Of a stretch of DNA of 34,462 nt, positions 24,831 through 32,843 are shown in pieces. The notes under the pieces were generated by a model, which was not told the origin of the DNA, did not search any database, and saw nothing but the letters and a program-made list of their open reading frames with translations. This DNA comes from Bacillota bacterium (GTDB lineage Bacteria > Bacillota > Limnochordia > Darwinibacteriales > Darwinibacteriaceae). The DNA lies in the NCBI GenBank assembly GCA_012838305.1, contig DUPN01000021.1, forward strand, positions 1-34,462, in the 5' to 3' direction. Within the stretch, counting starts at the first letter, position 1, and every line of letters begins with the position of its first letter. The translations under genes were made by a program, and so were the position numbers.

Positions 24831-25749
24831 TACCTTTGCACAAAGCGGTCGGCTATCCATTTGGAGTGCGGCTTCTGAGGAAGAAGCGCAGGCATTAGTA
24901 GAGCAGTTTAGGGTCTTGCACCCGAACATCTCCGTCGATATCATACGGGCAGGCTCAGGGGAGCTGCTTACTCGACTGATGGCGGAGTCGCCCAAGCCAA
25001 GCGGCGATATTTTGCTTGGTATCGCCAAGGAATCCCTTGATCAGGTCTATGATTTGCTTGTAAACTACAAAGCTCAGTATCATGATGACATCCCGGAAAA
25101 TCTTCGGGATACAGCGGAGGTACCGAAGTACTACGGTTTCTCCATGCCTTTACAGGCTTTTATGGTCAACACGAATCTGTTGGATCCGGAAGACTATCCA
25201 TTGAGCTGGGCAGATCTAGCCGATGAAAAGTATCGCGGCGAGATCATCCTGGCCAATCCTGCCCTATCGGGATCCGCCTATGCGCAGCTGTATATGATGT
25301 ATGATATCTACGGCTTTGACTTTGCTGTTGACGTTGCCAAAAACGCTGTTTTCACAGCTTCTTCCACCATGGTGCCCGAGTCGGTGGCCCGGGGAGAGTA
25401 TGCCATTGGAGTCACGGGTGAAGGTAACATTGCCCAGCACATTCTGGATGGATCTCCTGTCATAGCCATTTATCCTCAAGAAGGAACTGGGGCTCGTTTT
25501 GACGGCTCTGGCATCTTGTTGGGCGGTCCTAATTTGGAGAACGCCAAGCTGTTTATGGACTTCTTAACCTCAGAAGATGCCTATCGCATCATTCTGGAGA
25601 CCCGGTCCAGAAGGGTCGTTCATCCGAATCTACCCGGACCTGGCCCCTTGCCCGCTCTCGATGAGATCGTCTTGCGTGATTACGATGCTGCTGAAGCTGC
25701 CGAAATTCGCGAAGAGTTGACCATGCGTTTTGCGGACACTGTGTTCTAG
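24769..25749 (+). CDS. Fbp/Afu-type ABC transporter substrate-binding protein
   Basis: The 326-residue protein has a signal peptide (MKRLVIITIVLALVLSLASV, cleaved near TFA-QSG) and a type-II binding fold of the ferric/AfuA/2-aminoethylphosphonate class. It has LSIWSAASEEEAQALVEQF at the start, PSGDILLGIAKESL, and a WADLADEKYRGEIILANPALSGSAY block. Known members bind Fe(III), sugar phosphates (AfuA) or phosphonates. The genes around it are for uronates and sugars, with no siderophore or Fur-type site seen, so an organic anion or sugar phosphate is likelier. GGGAGG precedes ATG 24769. A large hairpin follows the stop. Confidence 0.88.
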   Translation: MKRLVIITIVLALVLSLASVSTFAQSGRLSIWSAASEEEAQALVEQFRVLHPNISVDIIRAGSGELLTRLMAESPKPSGDILLGIAKESLDQVYDLLVNYKAQYHDDIPENLRDTAEVPKYYGFSMPLQAFMVNTNLLDPEDYPLSWADLADEKYRGEIILANPALSGSAYAQLYMMYDIYGFDFAVDVAKNAVFTASSTMVPESVARGEYAIGVTGEGNIAQHILDGSPVIAIYPQEGTGARFDGSGILLGGPNLENAKLFMDFLTSEDAYRIILETRSRRVVHPNLPGPGPLPALDEIVLRDYDAAEAAEIREELTMRFADTVF

Positions 25750-25761
25750 GCACAGAAGACG

Positions 25762-25796
25762 AAGACCTAGCCCGGAATTATTCCGGGCTAGGTTTT
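25762..25796 (+). promoter_or_regulatory. Intercistronic stem-loop after the Fbp-type binding-protein gene
   Basis: A 13-bp perfect stem (25765-25777 with 25781-25793, loop TTA) extends to 16 bp by AAG/TTTT pairing on the outside. Its descending arm runs into TTTTA directly before the ATPase ribosome-binding site AGGAGG. It may partly terminate transcription or protect the binding-protein message. It is the third such hairpin in the window at an equivalent place. Confidence 0.8.
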
Positions 25797-25809
25797 AGGA
25801 GGCAAGGAT

Positions 25810-26928
25810 ATGAGCTCAAGCATTTCCTACAAGAATGTACAGAAGACATTTACCGGCAGTCAAGTAGTGCACGCCCTCAAGAAGGTGTCCTTTACCATAG
25901 AACCCGGGGAGCTTTTCTGTTTACTGGGCCCAAGCGGATGCGGAAAAACCACGCTTCTTCGTTGCACAGCTGGTTTGGAGACTCTCACGGATGGGCGCAT
26001 CTTCTATGATGACAGAGATGTAACAACGATACCGCCTTTTAGACGGAACATTGGTATGGTCTTCCAAAGTTTTGCTTTGTATCCACACATGAACGTGTTT
26101 GAGAATGTGGCCTATGGTTTACGAGTTCGCGGCATCGATGAAAAATCAATCAGGAACAAAGTGACCGACATCATGGAACTGGTGGGTCTACCCGATGTTC
26201 TTCGCCGCAACCCCAGCCCGACAGCTCTCTCCGGCGGCCAGCAGCAGCGGGTGGCCGTGGCCCGTGCCTTGGTCTATGATCCACAGATTTTGCTCCTGGA
26301 TGAACCCCTGGCGAATCTTGACGCTAAACTGAGGCGGCATATGCGGGCCGAAATCAGGCGGATTCAGAAAGTCACCAACGTGACCACGATCTTTGTGACC
26401 CATGATCAAGAAGAGGCCATGGCTATTGGCGACCGTTTGGCTATTATGCGGGACGGACTTATTGAGCAAATTGGGTCCTCGGATGAGATCTACCATAATC
26501 CGAATAACGCCTTTGTGTCCAATTTCATTGGGAAGATGAACTTCTTTACCGGTACAATTGGCTCCATTCGAGGTGAGCATTACCAGGTTCAGCTGGATGG
26601 ACGGAACTCGGCCCTGAGCTTTACTCCCAAGGTATCCTCTGAGCTGAAGGCTGCGGCTGTGGGTGACAGGGTCACAGTGGGCTTTCGGCCAGAGCATCTT
26701 CGAATCAAACCGAAAGCACCGGATCACGAGGTGCTGGGACGAGTCCGCATTATTCAGCATCTAGGTCAAATCATACGGTATGAAGTGGTCGTGGAGGAGG
26801 GTGCCGGCGAAAGAGTGATTGAAGTGGACATGCTGGGTACGGTGCCAGGAGTAGGAGAGGGAGACGCTGTTGCTATCGAGTTTTCTGAACGGGGCTTTTT
26901 GTTCGCTGAAGGGGGCGAGGTTGCATGA
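25810..26928 (+). CDS. ABC transporter ATP-binding protein (PotA/FbpC/UgpC class)
   Basis: The 372-residue protein has the full motif set: Walker A GPSGCGKTT (40-48), Q-loop in MVFQSFALYPHM, signature LSGGQQQRVAVARAL, Walker B ILLLDEPLANLD and the switch histidine in TIFVTHDQEEA. A C-terminal TOBE-type domain follows. It hydrolyses ATP for the importer encoded on either side. Because the CUT1 importer upstream lacks an ATPase and this class can serve several importers, dual use is possible but unproven. The start has TTAGGAGG just upstream; the stop overlaps the permease start as ATGA. Confidence 0.93.
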   Translation: MSSSISYKNVQKTFTGSQVVHALKKVSFTIEPGELFCLLGPSGCGKTTLLRCTAGLETLTDGRIFYDDRDVTTIPPFRRNIGMVFQSFALYPHMNVFENVAYGLRVRGIDEKSIRNKVTDIMELVGLPDVLRRNPSPTALSGGQQQRVAVARALVYDPQILLLDEPLANLDAKLRRHMRAEIRRIQKVTNVTTIFVTHDQEEAMAIGDRLAIMRDGLIEQIGSSDEIYHNPNNAFVSNFIGKMNFFTGTIGSIRGEHYQVQLDGRNSALSFTPKVSSELKAAAVGDRVTVGFRPEHLRIKPKAPDHEVLGRVRIIQHLGQIIRYEVVVEEGAGERVIEVDMLGTVPGVGEGDAVAIEFSERGFLFAEGGEVA

Positions 26929-28649
26929 GCCTCAAAATGCAGGACAAGGGAGGCGGCTGGTTGACCCGCCAGCGTCAGAAGGACTACACTCCGTACTTGG
27001 TGTTCACCATTCCCCTGGCCTTTCTCGTTATTTTCCTGTTCTGGCCCCTGGTTACCACGTTCATCAGGGCCTTTCTAGGTTCAGGATCCCGCTTCAGTCT
27101 TGGCCCTTTGACTGTCTCGAACTTCGAGCGTTTTGCTACCTCTAATCTTTATCGGGGAAGCCTGCGCAACTCATTTATTATCAGCTTCTCCGTGGTATTT
27201 TTTACGTTGCTCATAGGGGTCCCCATGGGGTACTTCGTGGCCAGAGTAAAAATGCCATTCAAGCGGTTGATTCTGTCCTTGGGAATACTGCCGATCATCC
27301 TGCCCTCCTTCGTGGGAGCATTCTCTTGGGTTATTCTCTTGGGAAGGCAAGGTTTTGTCAGGCACTACATCAACATGGTCTTGGGAGTCTTTGGGCTGGA
27401 ACTTCCGTCCATCTATGGACTATTTGGGGTCATCTTCACCATGACCGTAACCTACTACCCCTTTATCTTCCTTCTCAGTTATGGAGCGTTTGAGGCCGTC
27501 AATCCACTGCTGGAAGAGGCGGCGATGATCATGGGTTCCGGGCGCAGCCGGATTTTGCGTACCATCACATTGCCTCTGGTCATCCCGAGCCTTGCGGCAG
27601 GTTCCATCCTCGTCTTTATCCGGGCCATGGGGAACTTCGGTATCCCCGCCATGCTTGGCGGTGATCAGTATGTGCTGCCCACCCTGATTTATTTCCGAGT
27701 GAACGGGTTTTGGGATCTCAATGGAGCCGCCGCCATTTCCCTGATTAGCGTGGCGATCACCGGAGGAGCCCTTTTGCTGCAGAAGTTCATCGTGAGTAAG
27801 AGGGAGTACGAAACAATAAGTGCATCTCGCTCCGAGTACAAACTGCACAGTCATCCAGCAATCCGGATTATCGCCACCTTATACTGCGGGATCATCCTCA
27901 TCATCTCTCTGGCTCCCCAGATGACCATGTTCATCATGTCCTTTTTCACTCGTTGGGGCGCTGCGGGTCCGGAGGGTTTTACGCTAACCAACTATGCCAG
28001 AATTCCAACCATTGCCTCTCGGCCCATCCTCAATTCGCTCTTTCTGGCCACAACCGCCTCGCTCTTGTGTGCCATCCTGGGATCCCTAGTCGCCTATATC
28101 ACAGAGCGTAGAAAGCCCAGAGGGGCCCTGATCTTGGACTTGGCCATTATGGCCCCCTTTATCTTGCCTGGAACCGTTGTTTCGGTTGCTTTGATCTCAG
28201 GATTTGGCGGTGATTCGTGGCTGCCCCTGACCGGGACCTTCACGATCATCCTCATATCCTATATGATCCGGCGAACTCCCTACGTCTTCCGGTCCGTTGT
28301 AGCCAGCCTCTCGCAACTGGATCCGACCTTGGAGGAGGCATCCATGATTTCTGGAGCCAATTGGCTGTACACTTTTAGGCGAGTGAGTTTTCCCTTGATT
28401 TTGCCCGGCATCCTCTCCGGGACCATCCTGACCTTCGCCACGCTCTTGCAGGAGCTAAGTACCACCATCTTGCTTTACTCTTCCAACACGCGGACCCTGC
28501 CTATTCAGATCTGGGGCGCGGTGGCCGACGGAAAGTTTGGTGAGGCTAGTGCCATGTCCACACTCTTGATTGCCATGGTGTTTGTTGTCGTGTATGGTAT
28601 GAACCGTTTCTTAGGACAGTCGATTTCGTCCAGTTTTAAAGTAGGATAG
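26925..28649 (+). CDS. ABC transporter permease, duplicated FbpB/AfuB type
   Basis: The 574-residue membrane protein contains two fused permease halves, as in FbpB. The first EAA-type loop is NPLLEEAAMIMGSGRSRIL...TLPLVIPS near residue 200, and the second is DPTLEEASMISGANWLYTF...SFPLILPG near residue 470. Twelve or so hydrophobic helices are visible, with a charged linker (SKREYETISASRSEY) in the middle. It forms the whole channel of the transporter together with the ATPase dimer. It overlaps the ATPase gene by four bases. Confidence 0.93.
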   Translation: MSLKMQDKGGGWLTRQRQKDYTPYLVFTIPLAFLVIFLFWPLVTTFIRAFLGSGSRFSLGPLTVSNFERFATSNLYRGSLRNSFIISFSVVFFTLLIGVPMGYFVARVKMPFKRLILSLGILPIILPSFVGAFSWVILLGRQGFVRHYINMVLGVFGLELPSIYGLFGVIFTMTVTYYPFIFLLSYGAFEAVNPLLEEAAMIMGSGRSRILRTITLPLVIPSLAAGSILVFIRAMGNFGIPAMLGGDQYVLPTLIYFRVNGFWDLNGAAAISLISVAITGGALLLQKFIVSKREYETISASRSEYKLHSHPAIRIIATLYCGIILIISLAPQMTMFIMSFFTRWGAAGPEGFTLTNYARIPTIASRPILNSLFLATTASLLCAILGSLVAYITERRKPRGALILDLAIMAPFILPGTVVSVALISGFGGDSWLPLTGTFTIILISYMIRRTPYVFRSVVASLSQLDPTLEEASMISGANWLYTFRRVSFPLILPGILSGTILTFATLLQELSTTILLYSSNTRTLPIQIWGAVADGKFGEASAMSTLLIAMVFVVVYGMNRFLGQSISSSFKVG

Positions 28650-28665
28650 AGATGGAGACACAAAA

Positions 28666-29472
28666 ATGAGACCAAAAATCATGTTTTCTAGTAGGGTGTT
28701 CGGGAACAATACCCAGGCCATCTTAGACTATGCTGTGGCTAAGGGCTTTGATGGTGTGGAATGGTATCACAATAGTTTCCGGCTGCGTACCAACAAGAAG
28801 ATGCGTAATGCCTTCTTTAACACCCTGGATCAGTATCCGAAGCTGCACTACACCTTTCATCTGCCTACTGTGGATGTAGAGTTAGCTCACGCCGAGCCCC
28901 TGATAGCCCAGGCCTCCCTGGGCTATCTGAAAATGTACATTGAGTATCTGGCCCCCTGGTTACAGAGTCAGGACGAGCCTCCTGTTTTGACGCTGCACGT
29001 TGGATCCAATTCCATACCCGTAGACGAGCTGAACTGGGAGACTGCCCTGGCGCATCTGCGCGAGCTCGGTGAACTTGCCCGACAAAGAAACGCTAACCTT
29101 CTCTTGGAAAACCTTAAGGTTGGCTGGACAACGGATCCGAAGACACATTTGGCTATGGCTAACCATGCGGGTCTCGGAATTACCTTTGATACGGGTCATG
29201 CGGCCTCAAACCCTCTGGTGCGATCGGGAGAGCTTGATGTGGTTGAGTACATGGATCGGCTCAAGGATAGGATTCAGCATGTCCATTTTTATGCGTATGA
29301 GAGCATTGAAAAAGGCGGGCATATCCCTCCCGAGACTTGGGATGAGGTGGCCCAGACTTGGCGAAAGGTGCTTAGCCTGCCCCAGGTGCGTTCTGTGGTT
29401 TTTGAGTTATCTACACAACGGGAACTGGAGCAGACCTTCCATCTTCTCATGGAAAACAGGGATGAGTGGTAA
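28666..29472 (+). CDS. Sugar phosphate isomerase/epimerase family TIM barrel (fourth copy)
   Basis: The 268-residue xylose-isomerase-like barrel has an early strand-helix unit GFDGVEWYHN, LHVGSN, LLLENLKVGW (glutamate ligand), GITFDTGHAA (D and H ligands), HVHFYAYES and a final glutamate in VVFELS. It is more divergent than the three barrels upstream and resembles the endonuclease-IV-like branch. It lies 16 bases after the Fbp-type permease with GGAGA before the ATG, so it is probably the last gene of the uronate/importer transcript. The substrate may be what the importer brings in. No DNA-repair context is present. Confidence 0.82.
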   Translation: MRPKIMFSSRVFGNNTQAILDYAVAKGFDGVEWYHNSFRLRTNKKMRNAFFNTLDQYPKLHYTFHLPTVDVELAHAEPLIAQASLGYLKMYIEYLAPWLQSQDEPPVLTLHVGSNSIPVDELNWETALAHLRELGELARQRNANLLLENLKVGWTTDPKTHLAMANHAGLGITFDTGHAASNPLVRSGELDVVEYMDRLKDRIQHVHFYAYESIEKGGHIPPETWDEVAQTWRKVLSLPQVRSVVFELSTQRELEQTFHLLMENRDEW

Positions 29473-29521
29473 GGTCACTTCAGAGCGATGTTACTTTAGT
29501 TAGCCAGAGTGGGGGAGGCTA

Positions 29522-29980
29522 AGGAGACTGTTCCCTGTCAGCGAGAACCACAGTATTGGACGATTCGAGCCCAGGCGCCGCGCGAGAGAAGACATTGGCC
29601 ACAGCGAGAAACTGGTCTGGGCTGTTAACGAAGCTCGATTAGTGAATTTCCTTACTCCAAGGGATTGTCCCAGAGTCACTTTCTACGCCAAGGGCGACAC
29701 CACGCCAGAGGATATCGATCGATTCATAGGTAACTCCCGCGTGACTTCCGTCATTGCCATTGAACACGGTTGGTTGCACAGGATGAACGAGACCAGGCTA
29801 GCCGTTTACCGGATCCTGCCCAATTTGTGGCCGCTTGGGGATGCTGTCAAGTCATCAAGTCTGGGTTTCTCCATGTGCAGAATGAGAAATGCAATTTCAT
29901 CAGGGTCTTCGCGAAAGAATCGGGATTTTGGAATTCCTCCCCAACAAGCGGCTGTCCATCTTTGGTCTTGGCTAGGCTAG
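29522..29980 (+). pseudogene. Decayed DUF6886-family gene
   Basis: One open frame from 29522 reads RRLFPVSENHSIGRFEPRR, then KLVWAVNEARLVNFLTPRDC and PRVTFYAKGDTTPEDIDRF, and later NLWPLGDAVKSSSLGFSMCR. The order and wording match the small DUF6886 family as I remember it. Three signs of decay are visible: the expected ATG is AGG at 29522-29524 although a GGGGGAGG site is still in place; an expected His is Pro (CCT); and about 40 residues between VYR and LPNLWPL are missing. The frame then runs past the family's normal end. A GTG at 29642 would give only a headless fragment. The family's function is unknown. Confidence 0.6.
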
Positions 29981-30030
29981 ACAGGCAGCAGAATTACACA
30001 AGCATGCAGATAGAGGGCATAGTGACAACG

Positions 30031-30060
30031 AAGACTGGAATCCCCAGTCTTTCTTGATCT
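30031..30060 (+). terminator. Probable rho-independent terminator
   Basis: An eight-base-pair stem AAGACTGG/CCAGTCTT (30031-30038 with 30044-30051, loop AATCC) is followed by the mixed T-rich TCTTGATCT. It probably ends the transcript of the importer genes. The weak U-run lowers confidence. Confidence 0.55.
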
Positions 30061-30162
30061 TGGCATAAGAACGCAGCGACGTTCAAATTTTGGCTGCCTC
30101 CCTCCTTTCGCCCCCTCGGCCAGAAGTCCAAAGATGGGTTGTAACGCTAAACAAACATTTAC

Positions 30163-30190
30163 TTCACAAAAAGGAAATTGTCGTTATATG
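30163..30190 (+). promoter_or_regulatory. Candidate sigma-70/SigA promoter for the transketolase operon
   Basis: TTCACA (5 of 6 matches to TTGACA) is separated by 16 bases from TATATG (4 of 6 matches to TATAAT). It lies about 75 bases before the transketolase start and downstream of the terminator-like hairpin. The TTGT....ACAA repeat at 30139-30154 adjoins it upstream. Confidence 0.4.
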
Positions 30191-30263
30191 CAGAAAGATC
30201 TAGGTGGTCAGATGTCGTACAATCACGGTCTGTGGGAAGGTAACGATAATTGGGGGTGGTGGT

Positions 30264-31109
30264 ATGCAGAACCGCGATATGGACTACTTAAAGGCCCGTG
30301 CCCGGCAGGTTCGAGAAGGAATTGTGCGGGCCATCGGGGTGAACAACAAAGGTCATCTGGGCGGTTCAATGTCTTCTGCTGATCTAGTAACCGCTTTGTA
30401 CTTCTACAAGATGCGTCATTGGCCCGATGATCCTTCGAACCCAGATCGGGATCGCTTCATCTTCAGTAAAGGTCATTCGGTCTTGGCCCAGTATGCGGCT
30501 CTGGCCCTATGTGGATATTTTCCCCTGCAGGCCTTGCCTTCCACAAAAAAACTCGGTTCTTTCCTCCAAGGACATCCCGAGCGGGATCGAACACCCGGCG
30601 TGGAGGCCAACACGGGCAGTCTGGGTCAGGGTTTATCCATCGGCCTGGGCATGGCTTTAACCGGGCGCTTGGATAGCCGGGATTACAGGGTCTACGTGAT
30701 TTTGGGCGATGCAGAACTGGCCGAAGGACAGATCTGGGAGGCTGTCACCGCGGCAGCATTTTATAGGGTGGCCAATCTGGTTGCCATTGTGGATCACAAC
30801 AAGTTGCAGGCCACCGGTGTGATTTCCGAGATGTATGACGTCGGGGAGATCGGCCGGAAATTTGCTGCCTTTGGCTGGCGGGTGCTGGAGACTGACGGCC
30901 ATGACCTGGCATCCATCGCAGATGCCTTAGATGCAGCGGACGAGAACACGGGACAGCCTGTTATGATCCTGGCCCACACGGTCAAGGGCAAAGGAGTCTC
31001 CTTCGCTGAGAATGAACCAAGCTTCCATAATGGAGCCCTAACGGCTGAACAGTACGAACAGGCCTTAGGGGAAATCGTGAGTGGATGGGGTGAAGGAAAT
31101 GAAAAGTAA
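30264..31109 (+). CDS. Transketolase, N-terminal (thiamine-diphosphate binding) subunit
   Basis: The 281-residue half-transketolase has conserved GHLGGSMSSADL, FSKGHSVLAQYA, GSLGQGLSIGLGMAL and the thiamine-diphosphate/metal motif GDAELAEGQIWEA...DHNKLQ. It needs the C-terminal subunit encoded next, which it overlaps by 11 bases. Split transketolases move two-carbon ketol units. In sugar operons they serve dedicated pathways, for example apulose-4-phosphate or sulfo-sugar cleavage, as well as the general pentose phosphate route. ATG 30264 follows GGGGGTGG; an earlier frame start at 30204 has no such site. Confidence 0.93.
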   Translation: MQNRDMDYLKARARQVREGIVRAIGVNNKGHLGGSMSSADLVTALYFYKMRHWPDDPSNPDRDRFIFSKGHSVLAQYAALALCGYFPLQALPSTKKLGSFLQGHPERDRTPGVEANTGSLGQGLSIGLGMALTGRLDSRDYRVYVILGDAELAEGQIWEAVTAAAFYRVANLVAIVDHNKLQATGVISEMYDVGEIGRKFAAFGWRVLETDGHDLASIADALDAADENTGQPVMILAHTVKGKGVSFAENEPSFHNGALTAEQYEQALGEIVSGWGEGNEK

Positions 31110-32037
31110 GGCATGCCCCCGTGAGACCTATGGACGGGCTTTACTCAAGGCTGCGGAAGAAGACCGGCGCATTGTGGCGTTGGACGCCGACTTAAGCGGT
31201 TCAACCATGTCCTGCTATGTTCGGAGAAGCTATCCGGCTCGCTATTTTGAGATGGGCATTGGCGAGCAGAACATGGTGGCGACAGCGGTGGGATTGGCCT
31301 TGAGCGGCAAGATTCCCTTTGTCCATTCTTTTTCCATGTTTGTGACTGGTCGCGCCTTTGAGCAGGTTCGTCAGAGTGTGGCTTTACCGAAGGCCAATGT
31401 GAAACTTGTCGGTTCTAGTTATGGCTTCTCCGACTTTGGCGATGGCGCCACACACCAAACGGTGGAAGATGTGGCCATCATGCGGGCAATCCCGAACATG
31501 ACCATCCTCTCACCTATGGACCCTGGCGAGGTCGAAGAAGCGGTGCGTTTGGCCAGGGCGATCGAAGGTCCGGTCTATTTGCGGATCAGCCGCAGCGAAA
31601 TGGAGTTTTTGCCAAAAGAGATCCCCGGAAAGTCCATGCTCGAACCGTCCCTGATGGCCAAGGGGGAGGACATTACCGTCTTTGCCAATGGATTGATGAC
31701 AGCCGAAGCGCTCTTGGCACGTGAGACTCTGTTGGAGGAGGGGATCTCAGCACGGGTAGTCAATGTTTCCTGCCTCAAGCCTCTGCCTAAGGAGATGATC
31801 TTGCGCTGGACAGGTGATGTTGAGGCTGTGATCACCATTGAGGAGCATAGTGTCATTGGCGGTCTTGGGAGTGCCGTCCTGGAAGCAACCGCTCTGGAGC
31901 CGAAGCCAACCTTTGTGATCGGGATAGACGATGCATTTGGGCAGTCTGCCTGGAGTCACAGGGAGCTTCTGGAGCATTACGGACTTACCGCTGCTGCCAT
32001 TTGCAGGGCGGCGCGAGCTCTTTTGAAGAGGGGGTAA
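31099..32037 (+). CDS. Transketolase, C-terminal subunit
   Basis: The 312-residue partner subunit has the pyrimidine-binding domain with the catalytic glutamate in GIGEQNMVATAVGLAL, then the FVHSFSMFVTGRAFEQVR and DGATHQTVEDVAIMRAIPNM blocks. A C-terminal transketolase domain follows (VINVSCLKPLP-like strand and IEEHSVIGGLGSAV). It is encoded directly after the N-terminal half and the two form one enzyme. ATG 31099 is chosen with GGGGTGA six bases upstream; GTG 31081 is an alternative. Confidence 0.93.
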   Translation: MKSKACPRETYGRALLKAAEEDRRIVALDADLSGSTMSCYVRRSYPARYFEMGIGEQNMVATAVGLALSGKIPFVHSFSMFVTGRAFEQVRQSVALPKANVKLVGSSYGFSDFGDGATHQTVEDVAIMRAIPNMTILSPMDPGEVEEAVRLARAIEGPVYLRISRSEMEFLPKEIPGKSMLEPSLMAKGEDITVFANGLMTAEALLARETLLEEGISARVVNVSCLKPLPKEMILRWTGDVEAVITIEEHSVIGGLGSAVLEATALEPKPTFVIGIDDAFGQSAWSHRELLEHYGLTAAAICRAARALLKRG

Positions 32038-32043
32038 TGATCG

Positions 32044-32808
32044 ATGCAGGTCTTTAGTTTGGCGGGAAAAGTGGCCGTGGTTACCGGAGGCGCCCAGGGC
32101 CTAGGACAGGCGATGGCTTTCAGTCTAGCCGAGGCGGGGGCCGTAATCGTCATTGCGGACATTAACCAAGAGCAAGGAGAGGGAACTGTCTCCGCCCTGA
32201 GGGATGCAGGGTTTGAGGCAGTCTTCTATGCTGTGGATGTGGCCAAACGTAGTAGCGTGGACGATCTGGTGCAAGCTGTGGTCGGGCAATTTGGTCAGCT
32301 TGATGTGGTTGTGAACAGCGCAGGCTTGAACCGTCGTTATCGGATGGCGGATATCTCTCTGCAGGACTACGATACGATCATGGATGTGAACCTCAAGGGC
32401 ACATTCCATGTCTGCCAATCTGCAGGGAGGGCTATGTTGGAAAAGGGTACACCGGGCTCGATGATCAACATTTCGTCCATGTCGTCACACATCATCAATC
32501 GCCGCCGCCCAGTCGGTGTGTATTGTGCCTCCAAAGCCGGAGTGAATGGCTTAACCAGAGCATTTGCCGCGGAATGGGCACCCCATGGAATTCGGGTCAA
32601 TGCCATTGCCCCTGGGTATTTTCAAACACCCTTAAACGAGGCCTGGATCCATTCGGAACAAGGAACGGATGCCCTGTCCCAGACTCCCATGGGACGTTTT
32701 GCCCAGCCAGAGGAGATTGGGCCCACAGCCGTTTACCTGGCCTCTGATGCGTCCAGCTTTATGACAGGTCAAATCTTGGTGCTCGATGGGGGTTACACGA
32801 TCTGGTAG
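32044..32808 (+). CDS. SDR oxidoreductase, gluconate 5-dehydrogenase/KduD-like
   Basis: The 254-residue classical SDR has TGGAQGLG (14-21), D39 at the end of beta-2 (which favours NAD), NSAG, S144/S145, Y160 and K164 (YCASK), and the C-terminal VLDGGYTIW. The pattern is close to gluconate 5-dehydrogenase and 2-deoxy-gluconate 3-dehydrogenase. Fructuronate reductases of some Firmicutes are also SDRs, so it could be the missing step after UxaE, or it could act on the transketolase substrate. It starts six bases after the transketolase stop with GAGGGGG upstream, so it shares that transcript. Confidence 0.9.
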   Translation: MQVFSLAGKVAVVTGGAQGLGQAMAFSLAEAGAVIVIADINQEQGEGTVSALRDAGFEAVFYAVDVAKRSSVDDLVQAVVGQFGQLDVVVNSAGLNRRYRMADISLQDYDTIMDVNLKGTFHVCQSAGRAMLEKGTPGSMINISSMSSHIINRRRPVGVYCASKAGVNGLTRAFAAEWAPHGIRVNAIAPGYFQTPLNEAWIHSEQGTDALSQTPMGRFAQPEEIGPTAVYLASDASSFMTGQILVLDGGYTIW

Positions 32809-32843
32809 CTAGGCTCGAGAAGAATAGAAAAGGGGGAATTTCT

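Larger units (their letters stand above)
29981..30263. other. Intergenic region before the transketolase genes
   Basis: This 283-base stretch has no gene. It contains a terminator-like hairpin at 30031-30060 and a promoter candidate at 30163-30190. A TTGT/ACAA inverted repeat at 30139-30154 lies just upstream of that promoter and is a possible operator. A long leader of about 70 bases would follow to the transketolase start. Confidence 0.5.

Noticed and set aside
26188-26760. A 190-codon minus-strand frame within the ATPase gene
   Set aside because: It is opposite a textbook ABC ATPase with all motifs in order and has low-quality composition.
29770-30057. A frameshifted extension of the decayed DUF6886 gene in a second frame
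   Set aside because: The family-like C-terminal words (NLWPLGDAV, GFSMCRMRN) are all in the first frame, so no frameshift is needed; the second frame shows no family similarity.
30139-30154. A catabolite-repression (cre) site upstream of the transketolase genes
   Set aside because: TTGTAACGCTAAACAA has cre-like outer bases, but the central R-C-G does not match. It is kept only as an unassigned inverted repeat.
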